A DNA stretch of 64,000 bases from Camelus bactrianus (lineage: Eukaryota; Chordata; Mammalia; Artiodactyla; Camelidae), in NCBI RefSeq assembly GCF_048773025.1, contig NC_133566.1, forward strand, positions 657,501 through 721,500, written 5' to 3'. Below are positions 47,805 through 58,954 of the stretch, in pieces; the first letter of the stretch is position 1; every line of letters begins with the position of its first letter. The notes beneath the pieces were generated by a model. The model worked only from the letters and a program-made list of their open reading frames with translations, ran no database searches and was not told the DNA's origin. A program made the position numbers and the translations under genes.

Positions 47805-48100
47805 AAAAATTAGACTTTTTATTTTGAGATGTAATGTAGATTCCCATGTAGTTGTAAGAGATAATATGGAGAGGGCCTATGGACTCTTTGACCAATTTTC
47901 CTTAATGGTTTCATCTTGCAAAGTTGGGGTACAATTCATTACTGACTCACTAACCCTTTGAGGTTTGTGTTATTGCCCTCATTTCTATTCATGATTTAAC
48001 TGGGGTTTAGAGAAGCACATAGGCCTGCCCAGATCACCCACATGATTAGTGTAGAGTTGGGTGGAACGTGGGCTTGGGATTTCCAGGCAGTACCATTATG
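47805..48100. repeat. Old L1 fragment followed by MIR
   Basis: Positions 47,805-47,945 resemble antisense L1M ('gatgtaatgtagattcccat' with GTAGTTGTAAGAGATAATATGGAGAGG). Positions 47,960-48,095 are MIR antisense-type text (TTATTGCCCTCATTTC ... 'ggggtttagagaagcacata' ... GATCACCCACATGATTAG). Confidence 0.6.
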
Positions 48101-48419
48101 ATTGTCTGTGGCAAGGGGCAGCATTCACTTTGCTTGTTTATTCATTCATTCAACAGACATTTATTGAGTAACCTCTGTGGGTCAGATGCTTTCATAGGGT
48201 TATCTGATTCTTCAGCAGTATGGAGAATCAGGTAATGTTTTCTTTTATTTAATCTGAGAAAATTAGCTCTGAGAGGTTATAACCCCCCCAAAGGAAATGT
48301 AGCTCATAAAGGAGGGATAGTATATTTGTACAGTCCCCCCTTTTTATGCAGGTGGTACACTAGGCATTTTACATTTGCAAACTTCCATAATCCAGATGTA
48401 TTCTTGTAAGGCAAGGTTT

Positions 48420-48626
48420 TTTTTAATTGAAGTACAGTCAAGTTTACAATGTTGTGTTAATTGCAAGGTGTTTTTTCTGAATTTTGAATTAAAAATATTT
48501 TTTGAGGGGTGTAATTAGGTTTATTTATTTGTTTCATTTTCTAAAATGAGGTACTGGGGATTGAACCCAGGACCTCGTACATGCTAAGCATGTGCTCTAC
48601 CACTGAATGTATCTGCCTCCCCAAAA
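48420..48626 (-). repeat. L1 3' scrap plus camelid SINE, antisense
   Basis: Positions 48,425-48,465 read TTGAAGTACAGTCAAGTTTACAATGTTG, an antisense L1 3' scrap. Positions 48,487-48,626 are a camelid SINE on the minus strand. Its plus-strand text is 'ggggattgaacccaggacct' with CGTACATGCTAAGCATGTGCTCTACCACTG, then GCCTCCCC. It is better preserved than the copies at 21.2 and 60.0 kb. Confidence 0.88.
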
Positions 48627-49050
48627 CAAGTTTTATTATCCATTATTCTGCATCTTAGAAGTTCAAATAAGTTGGAGTTGAAATCCAGACCTTTTGATCC
48701 CACTGTGGTTCTTTTCATTATATCCTTCTGAGGGATTGGGAAGCAGTTCCTTTATTCATTATTTTATTCAGCAATTTTGAGCACTGACTTTGCATCAGGG
48801 TCTGGCTATGTGCTTGGAAACAGAAAACAAGAAATGACCCTTTTCTGCAGGGGCTGGAAGCCTAGACCAATAGCTGCTTAATGTGATCTGAGCTATGGCA
48901 GCCATGTACAGACTCTGAGGACAAACTGTACCCCCAATTTGCTTCGGCTTCCCCTGCAATCTGACTGGTACACACCAGGTCACTGCAACCCACAGGGGCC
49001 CGCAGCCCACAGCACAGTATATACCTTGGTCTCCTCTCCCCTCTTGGCAG

Positions 49051-49623
49051 GGCCTGCAATATGAGAATCCCTGACTACATGCAGTGTGCTGAGGACCACC
49101 AGACTCTCCCAGTGGTGGTCCAACCCGTGGGGATCATCTCAGAGGAGAATTTCTTTTGCACATATAACTGAATCTCCTTGGTGAGCCAGATCAGCCCGTG
49201 CAGCTCCCACTGGGCACTCTGTATCAACTACAGGCACCACTATGCGCCCGAGAATGGGTGGAGTGACTTCCAGACTCACCGCATGGTCGTGGGCCTTGTC
49301 ACCATTATCGACTGCCTCTCGGCCAAGACCTTCTAGAAGCTCCACATACAGAGGAGCTGTATGGCACCACGCTCTATGACCCTCAGCTCTTTGTCTTTGG
49401 GCTGCATGGGGAGGTAGCCGAGCAGCCGCGCATCAACGTGGCCTTCAATCTACGAGGAATGCAGGGTGTTGGAGAAGAGGATCGAGGACTTCACTGAGTC
49501 ACTCTTCATCATGCTGAAGTCCAAGTGGCTGGATGGGGCCCCCGACAAGTCTGGGGACAAGATCCCTCTCCTCTGCATCCTGTTCGAGAAGGAGGAATTC
49601 GTTGGACTGCACACATACAGCAG
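49051..49623 (+). pseudogene. TRAPPC9: TRAPPC9-like exon 2 (first coding exon)
   Basis: The acceptor is intact (TCTCCTCTCCCCTCTTGGCAG at 49,030-49,050). The ATG is at 49,061 and the reading starts [16 protein letters not shown], then [15 protein letters not shown], against the remembered [16 protein letters not shown]... An in-frame TGA stands at codon 37 (49,169-49,171). Beyond it the same frame continues [34 protein letters not shown] and LSAK. About 12 bases (coding DWPQ) are missing, followed by TTC TAG, a one-base loss near 49,350 and a further deletion near 49,450. Late blocks remain clear: [28 protein letters not shown] and [11 protein letters not shown]. The exon should end at CAGCAG (49,623), but the donor reads GAAAGT instead of GTAAGT. 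Confidence 0.92.
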
Positions 49624-52600
49624 GAAAGTATACCTGTTGGCCTGGCTGCCCTGGCTGTGTGCCGGCTTGCTTCCCTACATCTATAAAGGGATCAGCAAGG
49701 AGGAGGGCTGTCTTGTAGCCAAGGAGGGAGGGAGGTGCAGCCCGCCGGTTTTCAGACGTTTAAAAGTGAATCCGCCTTTGTTTCAGAGAGATCCTTTAAG
49801 GGTTAATATGGACACTTACTCCCCCTTTTCAGCCAGGACCCTTGATGGGACCCCTGGAGTTGCTGTCCAATAGAGTAGCCACAGCCACTGATGCTAGGTG
49901 TGCTGGGGAGGAGGCTGATCTTAGCTGAGACGTGCTGTAGGTCAAATGCACATCAGATGCTGAGACTTGTCTAGAAAAAGAATGTAAACTATCTTGTTAC
50001 TTTCTATATTGATTACATGTCAAAATTATAGTATTTTACATACACTATTATAAGTAAGATCTGTTCTTAAAATCAGTTTCTAGTTTTTGTTTGTTTGTTT
50101 TTTTAACCTTTTAAATGTGGCAACTGGGAAACTTTCTTTACATGGCTCTCATTTCATTCCTGTTGGGTAGCCTATCCTGGGACATCCTCATCCCTTTGCT
50201 TATAGATGAGATGCTGAATCCCGAGACCAACAACGAGGCGCTGGTTGAGCTGGGGGTGGAGCCGGTGTCTCCTGCCTCCCAGGCCCAGGGCCCAGCACCT
50301 GCATGGCTCAGGCCCTCTCTTCCTGCTTGACAGCCACCATGCCAAGTTAGGACATCCGAAACACCGCCAGGGACTTCCGAATGAGCTCCTTACGCAGGGA
50401 AAGGCGTGTCATGGAGTATGGGAGAGAGCAGGGAAAGATTCGCCCTCACTTTGTCCCTGTGATTAGGTCAACGGCCCCACTTTGCCTCGGAAGTGCAGAC
50501 GAGCTCTTCTGGGCTGCCTACCCACCCTGCTCTGTTTCCCTGTGTATCTATCGTGCTGTCCCTCGGGCAGAAGAGGGTGAGATGCCCTTGCCAAGAGGTG
50601 GACCCCTTTGCTGGGGAGAGTGAGGGAATCTGTGCCCCCCCGGCCTACAGCCTTGGGCCTTGAGTCTGGAGAGCACTCATGGGGGTCCCACAGGTGACGG
50701 TCGGAGGACCTGGCATGTGCTGCCGGGCTTGCTGTGGAGGCAGTGCTCTGTGATTCTTGACCTTACCTAAGGTCAGATCCTACTTTCTGGTTGTTGGTAA
50801 GTTGGAGGAGAAGATGCCAGAGAATTGATTAAAAGAAAGTGCAGACCAGTCCTGTGAGTGACAGACATAGGGGACTGGAGTCCCACCTGAGTGTGGTGCC
50901 TGGCTGGCTCTGGATGAATTTTCACTTCCTCCTCAGACATGCCTCTATGGATTAAAGAAGGGGCGACGCATGTCGTGGTCATGATCTGTACTTGTGCTCG
51001 CAGGGCCCTGTGATCTACACACCCGTGCTCCCCTTCTGCTCCTTGGAGATGAGCTGGCAGGTTTAGTGGCCTGGGCAAAGCTGAGGGCACAGCTGCCAGC
51101 ACCGGGGCACTCCCAGGCTGGCTCCGTTCACCTCACCTGTCACCTCCTGCTGAGGCCCCAGGTGCTAGTCAAGGTAGGTGCATCGGTATAACATAAGCAG
51201 GGACCACGTTATCCCCATGGACAGACTGATAGGTGAGCAGTGGAAGCCTGGAGCCCTGCCCCAGCCCCCTGGCCAGTGCATCCTCTTGTCATAGGAGGCA
51301 CTGGTGACATTTTTGTTCAGCAACTGATTGTCTCTGAGTCTGCAGACCCACCAGCGAATGCCAGCTTGTTTTTGCCTTTTGAAGTCTGTCCTTGGGATTT
51401 GGCGGAGTAGCTGTATGTGTGCTTAGCCCATAGTGGTTGACACTGTCACCATTGTTTACCCAGAACCTCGTGTACCAGGCATGGCTCTCGGCATCAAAAT
51501 ACAGCAGCGCATTAAACCTCCGTCTAGGTGGGTCTGTCTGTTCTGGTAACATAAGCGCTCAGCCAGTATCTGAAAGTTAGTGAGATAATGAGGCCAGTGA
51601 GCTTGGGTCAAGCACGTTCTCCTCCAGTCACTTTTACTCCACTTGCTTTTACTATTCCACAGGCATTAATTTTTAAAATAATGCTTTTGTGCAGGAGCAG
51701 AGCCTAATTCTCTCCTGCTACTCTTGGTGGCAGTGAGTAAAACTGTCCAGCTTGAAATGCGACCACATTTTATAGCTCAAAAGCTGTCTAGACGCATGTA
51801 GGTAAAATTTTGATTTGGGGAGCTGACCACGTTGGGGTCCCCCGGTAGCACTGCTCCCCTCAGGCCCCTGTCTTCCCTGGAGCAGGAGGTGAGGGTGGGT
51901 CTCACCATCCCCGCATCCCTGTCCTCATCACACTCACATAAATTCTTGTACATGCTGTCAGTTATTTTTGTTCTCATGTGTTTCTAGTTTTCTCTTGCTC
52001 CTCTTTACTTTTCCCTATTTTCCTTTTTCTCTTTTACTGCCCTTTGAGCATGTTGTTGGGTCTGAAAAGGTGGGCTGTGCACACCCTGCACTGGAAATAG
52101 CCAGATCGCCCTCCGTGCTGTCTCCATCACTTTAAAAAGCAAACACTTAACAGTTGACTTGATCCATATATTATCCTAGTCATGTTTTTATTTTCTAGTT
52201 TTTTTTTGGAATTTTTGCTTTGTTAGCACATCACCCACTGGTGTTTGATATCTTAAAATCCTTGCTTTGAGGAACCTGTTTGGTCCTCCTTATATTTGGT
52301 GACAAATGCGCCCTTATTAATTTTGTTTCTTTGTTTTGAAGAAGTGAGATGCAAATTGATATAGGCGGCTGCTGAGGGATTTTTTCATGGAGTATTTAAA
52401 CTTGTAAAGTCAAAGTCTGCAGCACCTTGCTTCATTCTGGCTTTTACACAAACGTGCTTGGCACGTGGTTCCTGGCTGTCTCTGTGTGATGTGCGTGATG
52501 GCGCTTCCTGGCCGCTGGTCACTGGTGAGGAATTGGCCTGCTTGGGGGGGTGAGCAGCTGCAGGGGACACTGTTGGAGGAAGCAATCATCTTTTTTTTTT

Positions 52601-54689
52601 GTTTGCATTCACTTTCCCCGTGCCATTAACTTTACTTTGCCTTCATAAAGGGGCAGAAGTGGGTCTAAAATCCATGCCACTCTTTTGTTCACTTTACGAG
52701 GCTGGTTTTTCTGAATACCGGGACAACATGGCCTTCTCCTAAGAGGCTGGCTCACTTGGATCTAGTGGACACAGGGACCACTAAAGTGGACCGTAGCTTC
52801 CTCTCTGTTTCAGCCAGTGGGCACTCAGAGCCGGGTCTGTGGTTTGCCTCAGCAGCCGTGCAGGCCTCCCTGCACCAGCCTTTACTTTTAAACCACGTTT
52901 GCAGTAAAGAGCTGACTCTGTGTTTGTTGCAGCTGATGTCCACCACTGACGGCCGTGCCATTAGTTTGCGGTAGTGAGACTCCAACACCCCAGTCAGCCA
53001 TGAAGGGAGAACTTTGACAGACCTAGGACCTTGGATTCTCATCCCCACCCTGGTTCATCTCACCCGGGGGAAGGGTTGGGCCACCACCTTCATGCTGACC
53101 ATGAGGCCTTGTTTCTCCTTTCATGCTCTAGTCCAAATGTGGATACTTCATCCTTCACTGACTTGGTCTCGCTTGAGACAGGCCAGACTTTCTGAAAGAG
53201 TCCATCACATTCTCGGGGGGAACAGAACAGAAGTAAATATCGCAAGTAGAAGAAGTCTAGGCTGTCCGGGTTGGCAAATGCAGGCTGGCATCTGTGATGG
53301 CTTGGCTGTGTCCTGGACACAGGCCTTTCCCTTGTCTCCTGAGAGCCCAGGGGTCGGAGTGAGAACAGCCTTGCCTGGGTTCCTCCACCCTCATCTGCTT
53401 ACTGGCAGGTGTGTCTGCTAACTAGGCGCTCTAACAGACCTCAGGCCCTTCAACGTTCAGACCACGGGAGAACCTTGAGTCCCTTCTCCTGGGCCTCCTT
53501 TGAGAGAATCCAGTGCCTTCTGAGGTGACCGGTGGAAGGAGATGCCTCCCACTCCATGGAGCACCCTTCGGAGAACTGTGACCCTCTGCTTTGCTGTGAG
53601 CTTGTGGGGTTCCAGCCGTAGTCCCTACAGAACCAGACTTGAGATGGGCTTAGTGACAGAAATGACAGGACTGATTCCAGGGCAGGGCGGGGTGGAGGGA
53701 AAAGGGGAAATTGAATATGACCTCAAACACCTATGTGGGTGCTGGGGCTGTTGCTAAAATGGGGAGCCTGGGAGGTAACTGTCAGGAATCGAATTCCAGA
53801 TTAAGTGGTGGACATGAGGCATCTTTAAGATGCCATTTGTCATCCAAGTTAGGACTTCAAAGAAGAACTCGTGTCTATGAGCCTGGGGCTCATGTGAAGG
53901 AGTCGGACTAGAGATACACGTTGGGAGTCGTCATTTTTAGCTGGTGTTCACAGTCTTACATGTGGATTAGCTCATCCCGAGAGGTGCAGACTGAGGCTGA
54001 GGGAGGGCAGGGCTGTGACTTGGTTGGAGGAAATCCCAGACCATGCAGCTTTGGTGTGTCAGTAAGCAGCATTTGCGATTTTCAGAGCAATGCCATTTAT
54101 CCTTAAGGGGCCGGGGGGGTGGGCAGGGCCACCCAGGAAGAAATCTGATGGGAGGGTTGTGGCCACATGTGCATCTTGGGAAGATGCAGAGGCTGCAGGG
54201 TCCTGGAGGGGAGACTCCTCTGAAGCTGGATTGGGAGTAAAGAGTGGGGAGAATGTAGTCACAGTCACCTGTGAGGGAGGGAAGGAGACCTAGGGAGTCC
54301 CCACCCTAGCGGACTCACTTTCCCAAGAACAGAAGGCAATCAGACAGAGGATCTGAGGTGAGAAGGGATGGGCGCTGGGAGGGGAGCCAACCTAGAGAAT
54401 GGTCCTTGGACAGTTCTGGAATAGTCTCCCTGCAAAATAGAGTTAAAAAAACCCCAGACTCTTAAGAATATTGATAGTGACTGGGGTGGAGGCAGTTGTT
54501 TTCCTGGCCTCCTAAGGGTGAGGCATGTATCCGGGGATACACAGAAGAATCGGGCAGTCTGTTCCGGGGTCTTGATCCTTACCGGAGGAACAGTGCAAGT
54601 TTAAAGGGGGAGAAGGGCAGCGGAGGGAAACTAGCCAGGCCCCATGTCAGGTACCAGTCAGCCGCCCTATTTCCGTGTTGCATTCGCAT

Positions 54690-54860
54690 CCATGCCTCCC
54701 AGGTGGGCGGTGGCAGCCCCCTTTTTTAGATTGGCAAGCCTCAGAGGGGTTAAGGAATTGGTCCATTTAGTGGCTAGTAAATGCTGTAGCAGGATTCAAG
54801 CAGGGCCTTGTCAGACTTCAAGGGCGTGTTTTCTCTACTAATTCCATTACCTCCCTGTTG
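54690..54860 (-). repeat. MIR, antisense
   Basis: Antisense MIR order: 'aagcctcagaggggttaagg', AATTGGTCCATTTAGTGGCTAG, GCAGGATTCAAGCAGGGCC and CTACTAATTCCATTACC. Confidence 0.7.
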
Positions 54861-55924
54861 TATGTCGAATGGTGAAGTGGGTCAGTTATGGAGCCTTTCA
54901 GAAAAAGTGCGATTTAAGAGCCTCAAGACTGTTTCACAAAGGTCAGTGTTCTTTACTGGTTAGGAAGCACGGCAGTGCTTTTCACCCCACAGAGGTAAGG
55001 TCTCACTCCTTTGACGACGACGTGGTTGCAAATGATGTACAGGTGCAAGCCAGACTTAGCAGCTTCTGAGGGGAAACTCTCCAGTTCTCCCTTGGTCGGC
55101 TTTCTTCCACGGATGTAACTCTGCTGCAGCGTAGGCCTGAGCTTTCCGTATGTAGTGAGGGTTTGATATCCAAAGATAGCATAAAATTGTCAGATGGAGA
55201 AAATCGACATTGGCAATTTATTTTTGGGTTTCATTAGACAAGATGCACTATCAGTTAATGGCCCATATAACGTATGAAATTAAGTACAGAACATTGCATT
55301 TCTTACTTCCTACTTAGAGCTGTCTTCCAACATAAGATTGTCTGCTTTGGAACTTCAGCTCAGCCACTAGGGTTCCTGCCAGAGTGTTGGTGTGATTGTA
55401 TGTATGCAGTGCATGTGATATATGCTTCCTCAGCACCAAACACTCCAGTGCAGAATTATGGCCTGTAGCCATCACTTAGTCATACAAATACTTCTAAAAC
55501 TATATGATACCCCCCCAAAAAAAAAGGAGAGATCGAGAGAGATTGCCTTTATCAAAGTTCCTTTGGATTTTAAATGCAAACTGTTGTTGAACAGCTCTGG
55601 TTTCCTTTGGATATGAATATATACATTTCTTTGCATGTAACTTGGTTTTTGGACTAGAACACCAAGCTCTTGCTTTCCATGAGCCACAAAAATCGTAGCC
55701 AAATGACACACGTATGAAACATTTTATTCTTTTTTGCTGAGACAGAATCCTTGACTTTGGGACTTGGGCTGTGATTTTGCTTTTTGCTCTTCCCACCCCT
55801 CTTGTCATCTCACTCCTTTTTCCTACGTGGCCTCCAAGATGTCATGGTCTCAAAGTAGTGGGTAGACAAACACCAGTTGGTCGTCATGCAGTGCTGCTGT
55901 AGAAGGAGTCCAGCCAAGAGCTAA

Positions 55925-56900
55925 AGGACATTATTAGAGAGGACTTCCTGGAAGAAATGGGTTCTACATTCAGTTCTGAGGACAGAGTAAGAGTAAGCCA
56001 GAAGAAGGAGTCAATAGGGTGGCTCAGGTGGCAGGAGCAGCCCAGGCAGAGGCCTGGAGGCTTGTGGGGTTGGGACTCGTGGAGAGTGCCTTGTGCAGTC
56101 CAGGGTGGAGGGTGCCCCTCCCTCCTGCTGGGGAGGACACTGGAGAGGCCCTGTGGTGGAGGGCTTTGAAGGAGCTTTGTCTTTATAAAACTGACACAGA
56201 GGAGGCAGTGAAGGGTGTCAGCAGGAAGTGACCCTCAGGAGAGGTACTCCGGGTTTTGCTTCTGATGTTCTATACAAAGAAGGGGTCAGGATGGGCAAAA
56301 GCAGCTCTGTCTGTCCCTTTGAGACCCACCTCTTCATTCATTTATTCATAACACAAACACTTTTGAGTGTCTAAGGGAGAGGGGGTGGACCCACAGTAGT
56401 AAGCAAAATGTACTTGCTTCTTGAGAGCTTAGTAGTGTCAGAAGTTGACAGCGTAGAATGTTCTAGGAACACAGCAGGGGCACCTAACCCAAAGTGCGGA
56501 GTTTGGAGGGATGGAAGGCTTTCTTGAGAAACAGTCAAAATGAGCCTGGAGGCGAGTGGGAAGTAAAAGCAGGTCAGGGAGGCCCTGAGGTCACTGGGAA
56601 CCTGGGTACTGAGGTGAGGCTAGGCTAGCAGATTCAGGGTTGGGGTGGGGCTAGAACTCCACCAGGGAGCCTCTGAAGGGTTTGAAGTGGGGGTAGGTGA
56701 TGTAATCAAATTTGTGCTTTGGGAAGGCTGTCCTGGCTCTGTGTGTGTGTGTGTGTTTAGCAGGGAAGAGGGGGAGGGTGCCACCAACTGGGAGGGTCAT
56801 TAGAAGTCCATTCACAAGCTGGGAGGTGACCAGTGGGAGAGGAGCGTCAGGGCTGCTTGGGGAAGGCAGGGGCAGGGTGGATGACGGATTTCCTTATGGG
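55925..56900 (-). repeat. L2 elements, antisense
   Basis: 55,925-56,270 reads GAGAGGACTTCCTGGAAGAA, 'gcagcccaggcagaggcctg' and GGGCTTTGAAGGAGC. 56,335-56,900 starts with the antisense L2 3' end (TTCATTTATTCATAACACAAACACTTTTGAG), then 'gcctctgaagggtttgaagt' with GGGGGTAGGTGATGTAATC. Both follow antisense L2 order, possibly two copies. A (GT)n run lies at about 56,739-56,756. Confidence 0.7.
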
Positions 56901-57917
56901 ATGGGCTTGTTGGGGGGCCGCCCTAGCGGCTCCTTGTGGCTGGAAAAAACAGATGGATGCCGCCAGGTGGACTTTCCTCTCCTCTCCTTCCCTGCCTTGT
57001 GTGATGATCTTAGCTCAGCCAACATTTGGAACAGAAGAGCTAAGTTCCAGTGTAGCCCAGGACTTTGTTGAGCTCGTTTGAGTGAGATCTGATAGGATTT
57101 AGGTTTGAGTTGAGATCTGCATGTTCACTTACCTAGAAAAGTCCCGTCTTTTGGATTTCCATAGGGGTTTTTATTCTTGATAAAGATTGCTTTCTTGGTG
57201 AGAGGAAATTTAATACAGCTGCTGTCTTTCTCAAAAAAAAATCTTATCTTTTAAGAAATTTAATATTCAAAAAATAGGAATATTTAAAAATGATAAAATA
57301 AGGCTTTGGTGTAGTTTCTTTGGTTTCTGAGTTGATGTGGAATTGAGACTTTGCATTACTTAATAGCACATCCTTGTCAGTATTTAAAGAGCTGTTAGTG
57401 AGTGTCCCAGGCCCCACTTCTCAAAGCATCACTAAAGTTTGCTCTGAAGTAGTGAAGTCATACAGTTCTTGTTTGCAGAAGCCAAACAGTTGGTTTATAA
57501 TATGCAGCATAGCTACATTTATAAAATAATAATAGGTTTAAAATTAAGAAAGTGGAAGATAATTGATTTTTTTAAGCTGAAACATAAACTTTCTTGTGCT
57601 AATGTTGCAACTGGAAATTTTGAGAAGAAAAATCCTACTGTTATATCATCTACGTGAAATACATATATGTCTATCATGTTTGAGAAGTAACTGTGCAGTG
57701 GTTTTTGAAGTCAGGACCATTCCAGCTCAGATACTGGCAGTGATGGTTGCTGGTTTTCAATGGAAGAGCCTAAATTTGCCTTCTAAGCTTTTTTTTTTTT
57801 TTTTTTGTAGTGAGAGGGTTGAGTAGTGCTTTGCCAGCATAAATTTGAGGCAATTTTGGGGCAGATGTTGTGCATCAGCAGTGAGATGTTTCCATGCATT
57901 TTATTTTCTGGACATCA

Positions 57918-58033
57918 CCAGGGCAGATGTGGGGGTTTGTGCCTGCAGGTCGGAATACTGCAGGACTCCCTGGTCCATCACCGTTATGTCTTGGAGCTGC
58001 TCCAGTCAGTGAATGACTTTCTGTGGCTTACAG
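57918..58033 (+). pseudogene. TRAPPC9: TRAPPC9-like exon 3
   Basis: The frame reads QGR, then [19 protein letters not shown] and [13 protein letters not shown], against the remembered [42 protein letters not shown]. About 12 bases are missing within MRKHVGD. The donor is good (CTTACAG/GTAAGG, GT at 58,034) and falls just where the parent exon is expected to end after LWLG. The 5' boundary is unclear: the parent exon should begin about 22 bases earlier with a GCATTACAAG-like sequence. Here GCATT at 57,896 follows CCAT rather than CCAG, so the acceptor is probably lost. No stop occurs in the visible part. Confidence 0.88.
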
Positions 58034-58289
58034 GTAAGGTGATCTGATGCAGATGATCAGATGTGTAGTTAAAGTAATGTTACTTGAAATAAGAAAAACC
58101 TAGAAAAAATGGCACTAAAATACAGGATGAGGGAGGAGAATTGGCTGAACTGCTTGCAGTGGGGAATCTTCTCAGGTGACTCCCTCACTGTGTCTCCTGT
58201 CACTCTCCCCCACAGCTCTGCACGGCAGTCCTGCCGAAGCAAGCATGCACTTTCTCAGAAACGAGCTGAATTTCCTTGTGTCTCTGTTT

Positions 58290-58950
58290 GTTGGCTTTTT
58301 CTTTTTAAAGCACATCTTGCCCTTTGCTTAAATGCCATCCCTGCTAGTCACTTCTTACACTCATTCTTCTGGACCTCGTCCATACATAGATGCTGAATAG
58401 ATGAACAGAATGTAGTATCTCCATGTACTGGAACATTATTCAGACATAAGAGTGAATAAAAAAGAAAAAAAGAAAAATAAAGGGGAAGATGAAAAAGGCC
58501 ACCTGCTCTGAGAAGTCCTCCCTGACTGCTCAACCCACCCTTTTCCCTTTGAAACACCACAACTTATACTCCTCTCTACTCTTTTTGATAGTACTTACCA
58601 CCTTCTAATAAACTGTAACATTTTCAAAAAAAAAAAAAGAGAGATGCTGATACCACTTCAACATGGACAAGCCTTGATAACAGCACGTTAAGTGAAAGGA
58701 ACCAGACACAAACGACCACATATTGCTGATTTACGTGACCTGAAATGCCCAGAATAGGCACATGCAGAGGCAGAGAGCAGGTGATGGTTGCAAGAGGCTG
58801 GGTGGAGGAGAGTTAGGGAGTGACTGCTAGTGAAGTGGTTTCCTCTGAGGTGATGAAGTGTTCTGGAAATGGTGGTGGGGGCTGCACAACCGTGAGTGTG
58901 TAGAAGACTGCTGAGCGCTGTCTCTGGGAGTGCCCATTGTTGGGGGGGGC
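58290..58950 (+). repeat. L2 interrupted by old L1M fragments
   Basis: L2-type text occurs at 58,310-58,385 (TTGCTTAAATGCCATCCC...) and 58,495-58,620 ('gagaagtcctccctgactgc'; TAGTACTTACCACCTTC). L1M 3' text occurs at 58,390-58,490 (GAATGTAGTATCTCCATGTACTGGAACATTATTCAG) and 58,645-58,950 ('agtgaaaggaaccagacaca'; TGATGAAGTGTTCTGGAAATGGTGG). Small A runs lie at 58,458-58,480 and 58,626-58,637. Confidence 0.7.
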
Positions 58951-58954
58951 TTTA

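Larger units (their letters stand above)
49624..57915 (+). other. Intron 2 of the TRAPPC9-like copy, mostly unassigned
   Basis: About 8.3 kb without recognised exons. The frame 51,289-51,552 (minus; MLPEQTDPPRRRFNALLYFD...) matches no family I can name. Identified repeats inside are a MIR at 54,690-54,860 and L2 at 55.9-56.9 kb, plus T runs near 52,590 and 57,789. Confidence 0.5.
49051..58033 (+). pseudogene. TRAPPC9: Unprocessed TRAPPC9-like pseudogene (exons 2 and 3)
   Basis: TRAPPC9 (NIBP, Trs120-like) is a large subunit of the TRAPP II complex, which acts in Golgi vesicle tethering as a Rab exchange factor and has been tied to NF-kB signalling. This copy keeps the first coding exon (49,051-49,623) and the next exon (about 57,918-58,033) with an intron between, so it is a DNA duplicate and not a retrocopy. 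Homology covers about the first 220 residues of a protein of more than 1,100. Stop codons, several small deletions and a damaged donor after exon 2 rule out normal protein. A CpG island with a GTAAGT donor lies about 4 kb upstream in the right orientation. Later exons would lie beyond 58 kb. I did not recognise the next one (LEGLCSASVIYHYPGG) in the remaining 6 kb. Confidence 0.9.

Noticed and set aside
49466-49873. An intact 135-codon gene starting [14 protein letters not shown]
   Set aside because: The first 53 or so codons are the end of TRAPPC9-like exon 2 read from an internal Met. The rest runs past the broken donor into intron sequence.
51289-51552. Minus-strand 87-codon frame with FNALLYFDAESHAWYTRFW
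   Set aside because: The peptide looks plausible but I recognise no family, and there are no matching splice signals or neighbouring exons. It lies within the pseudogene intron. Kept only as a note.
57826-58047. An independent 73-codon gene containing [24 protein letters not shown]
   Set aside because: It is TRAPPC9-like exon 3 with flanking intron sequence read through in frame.
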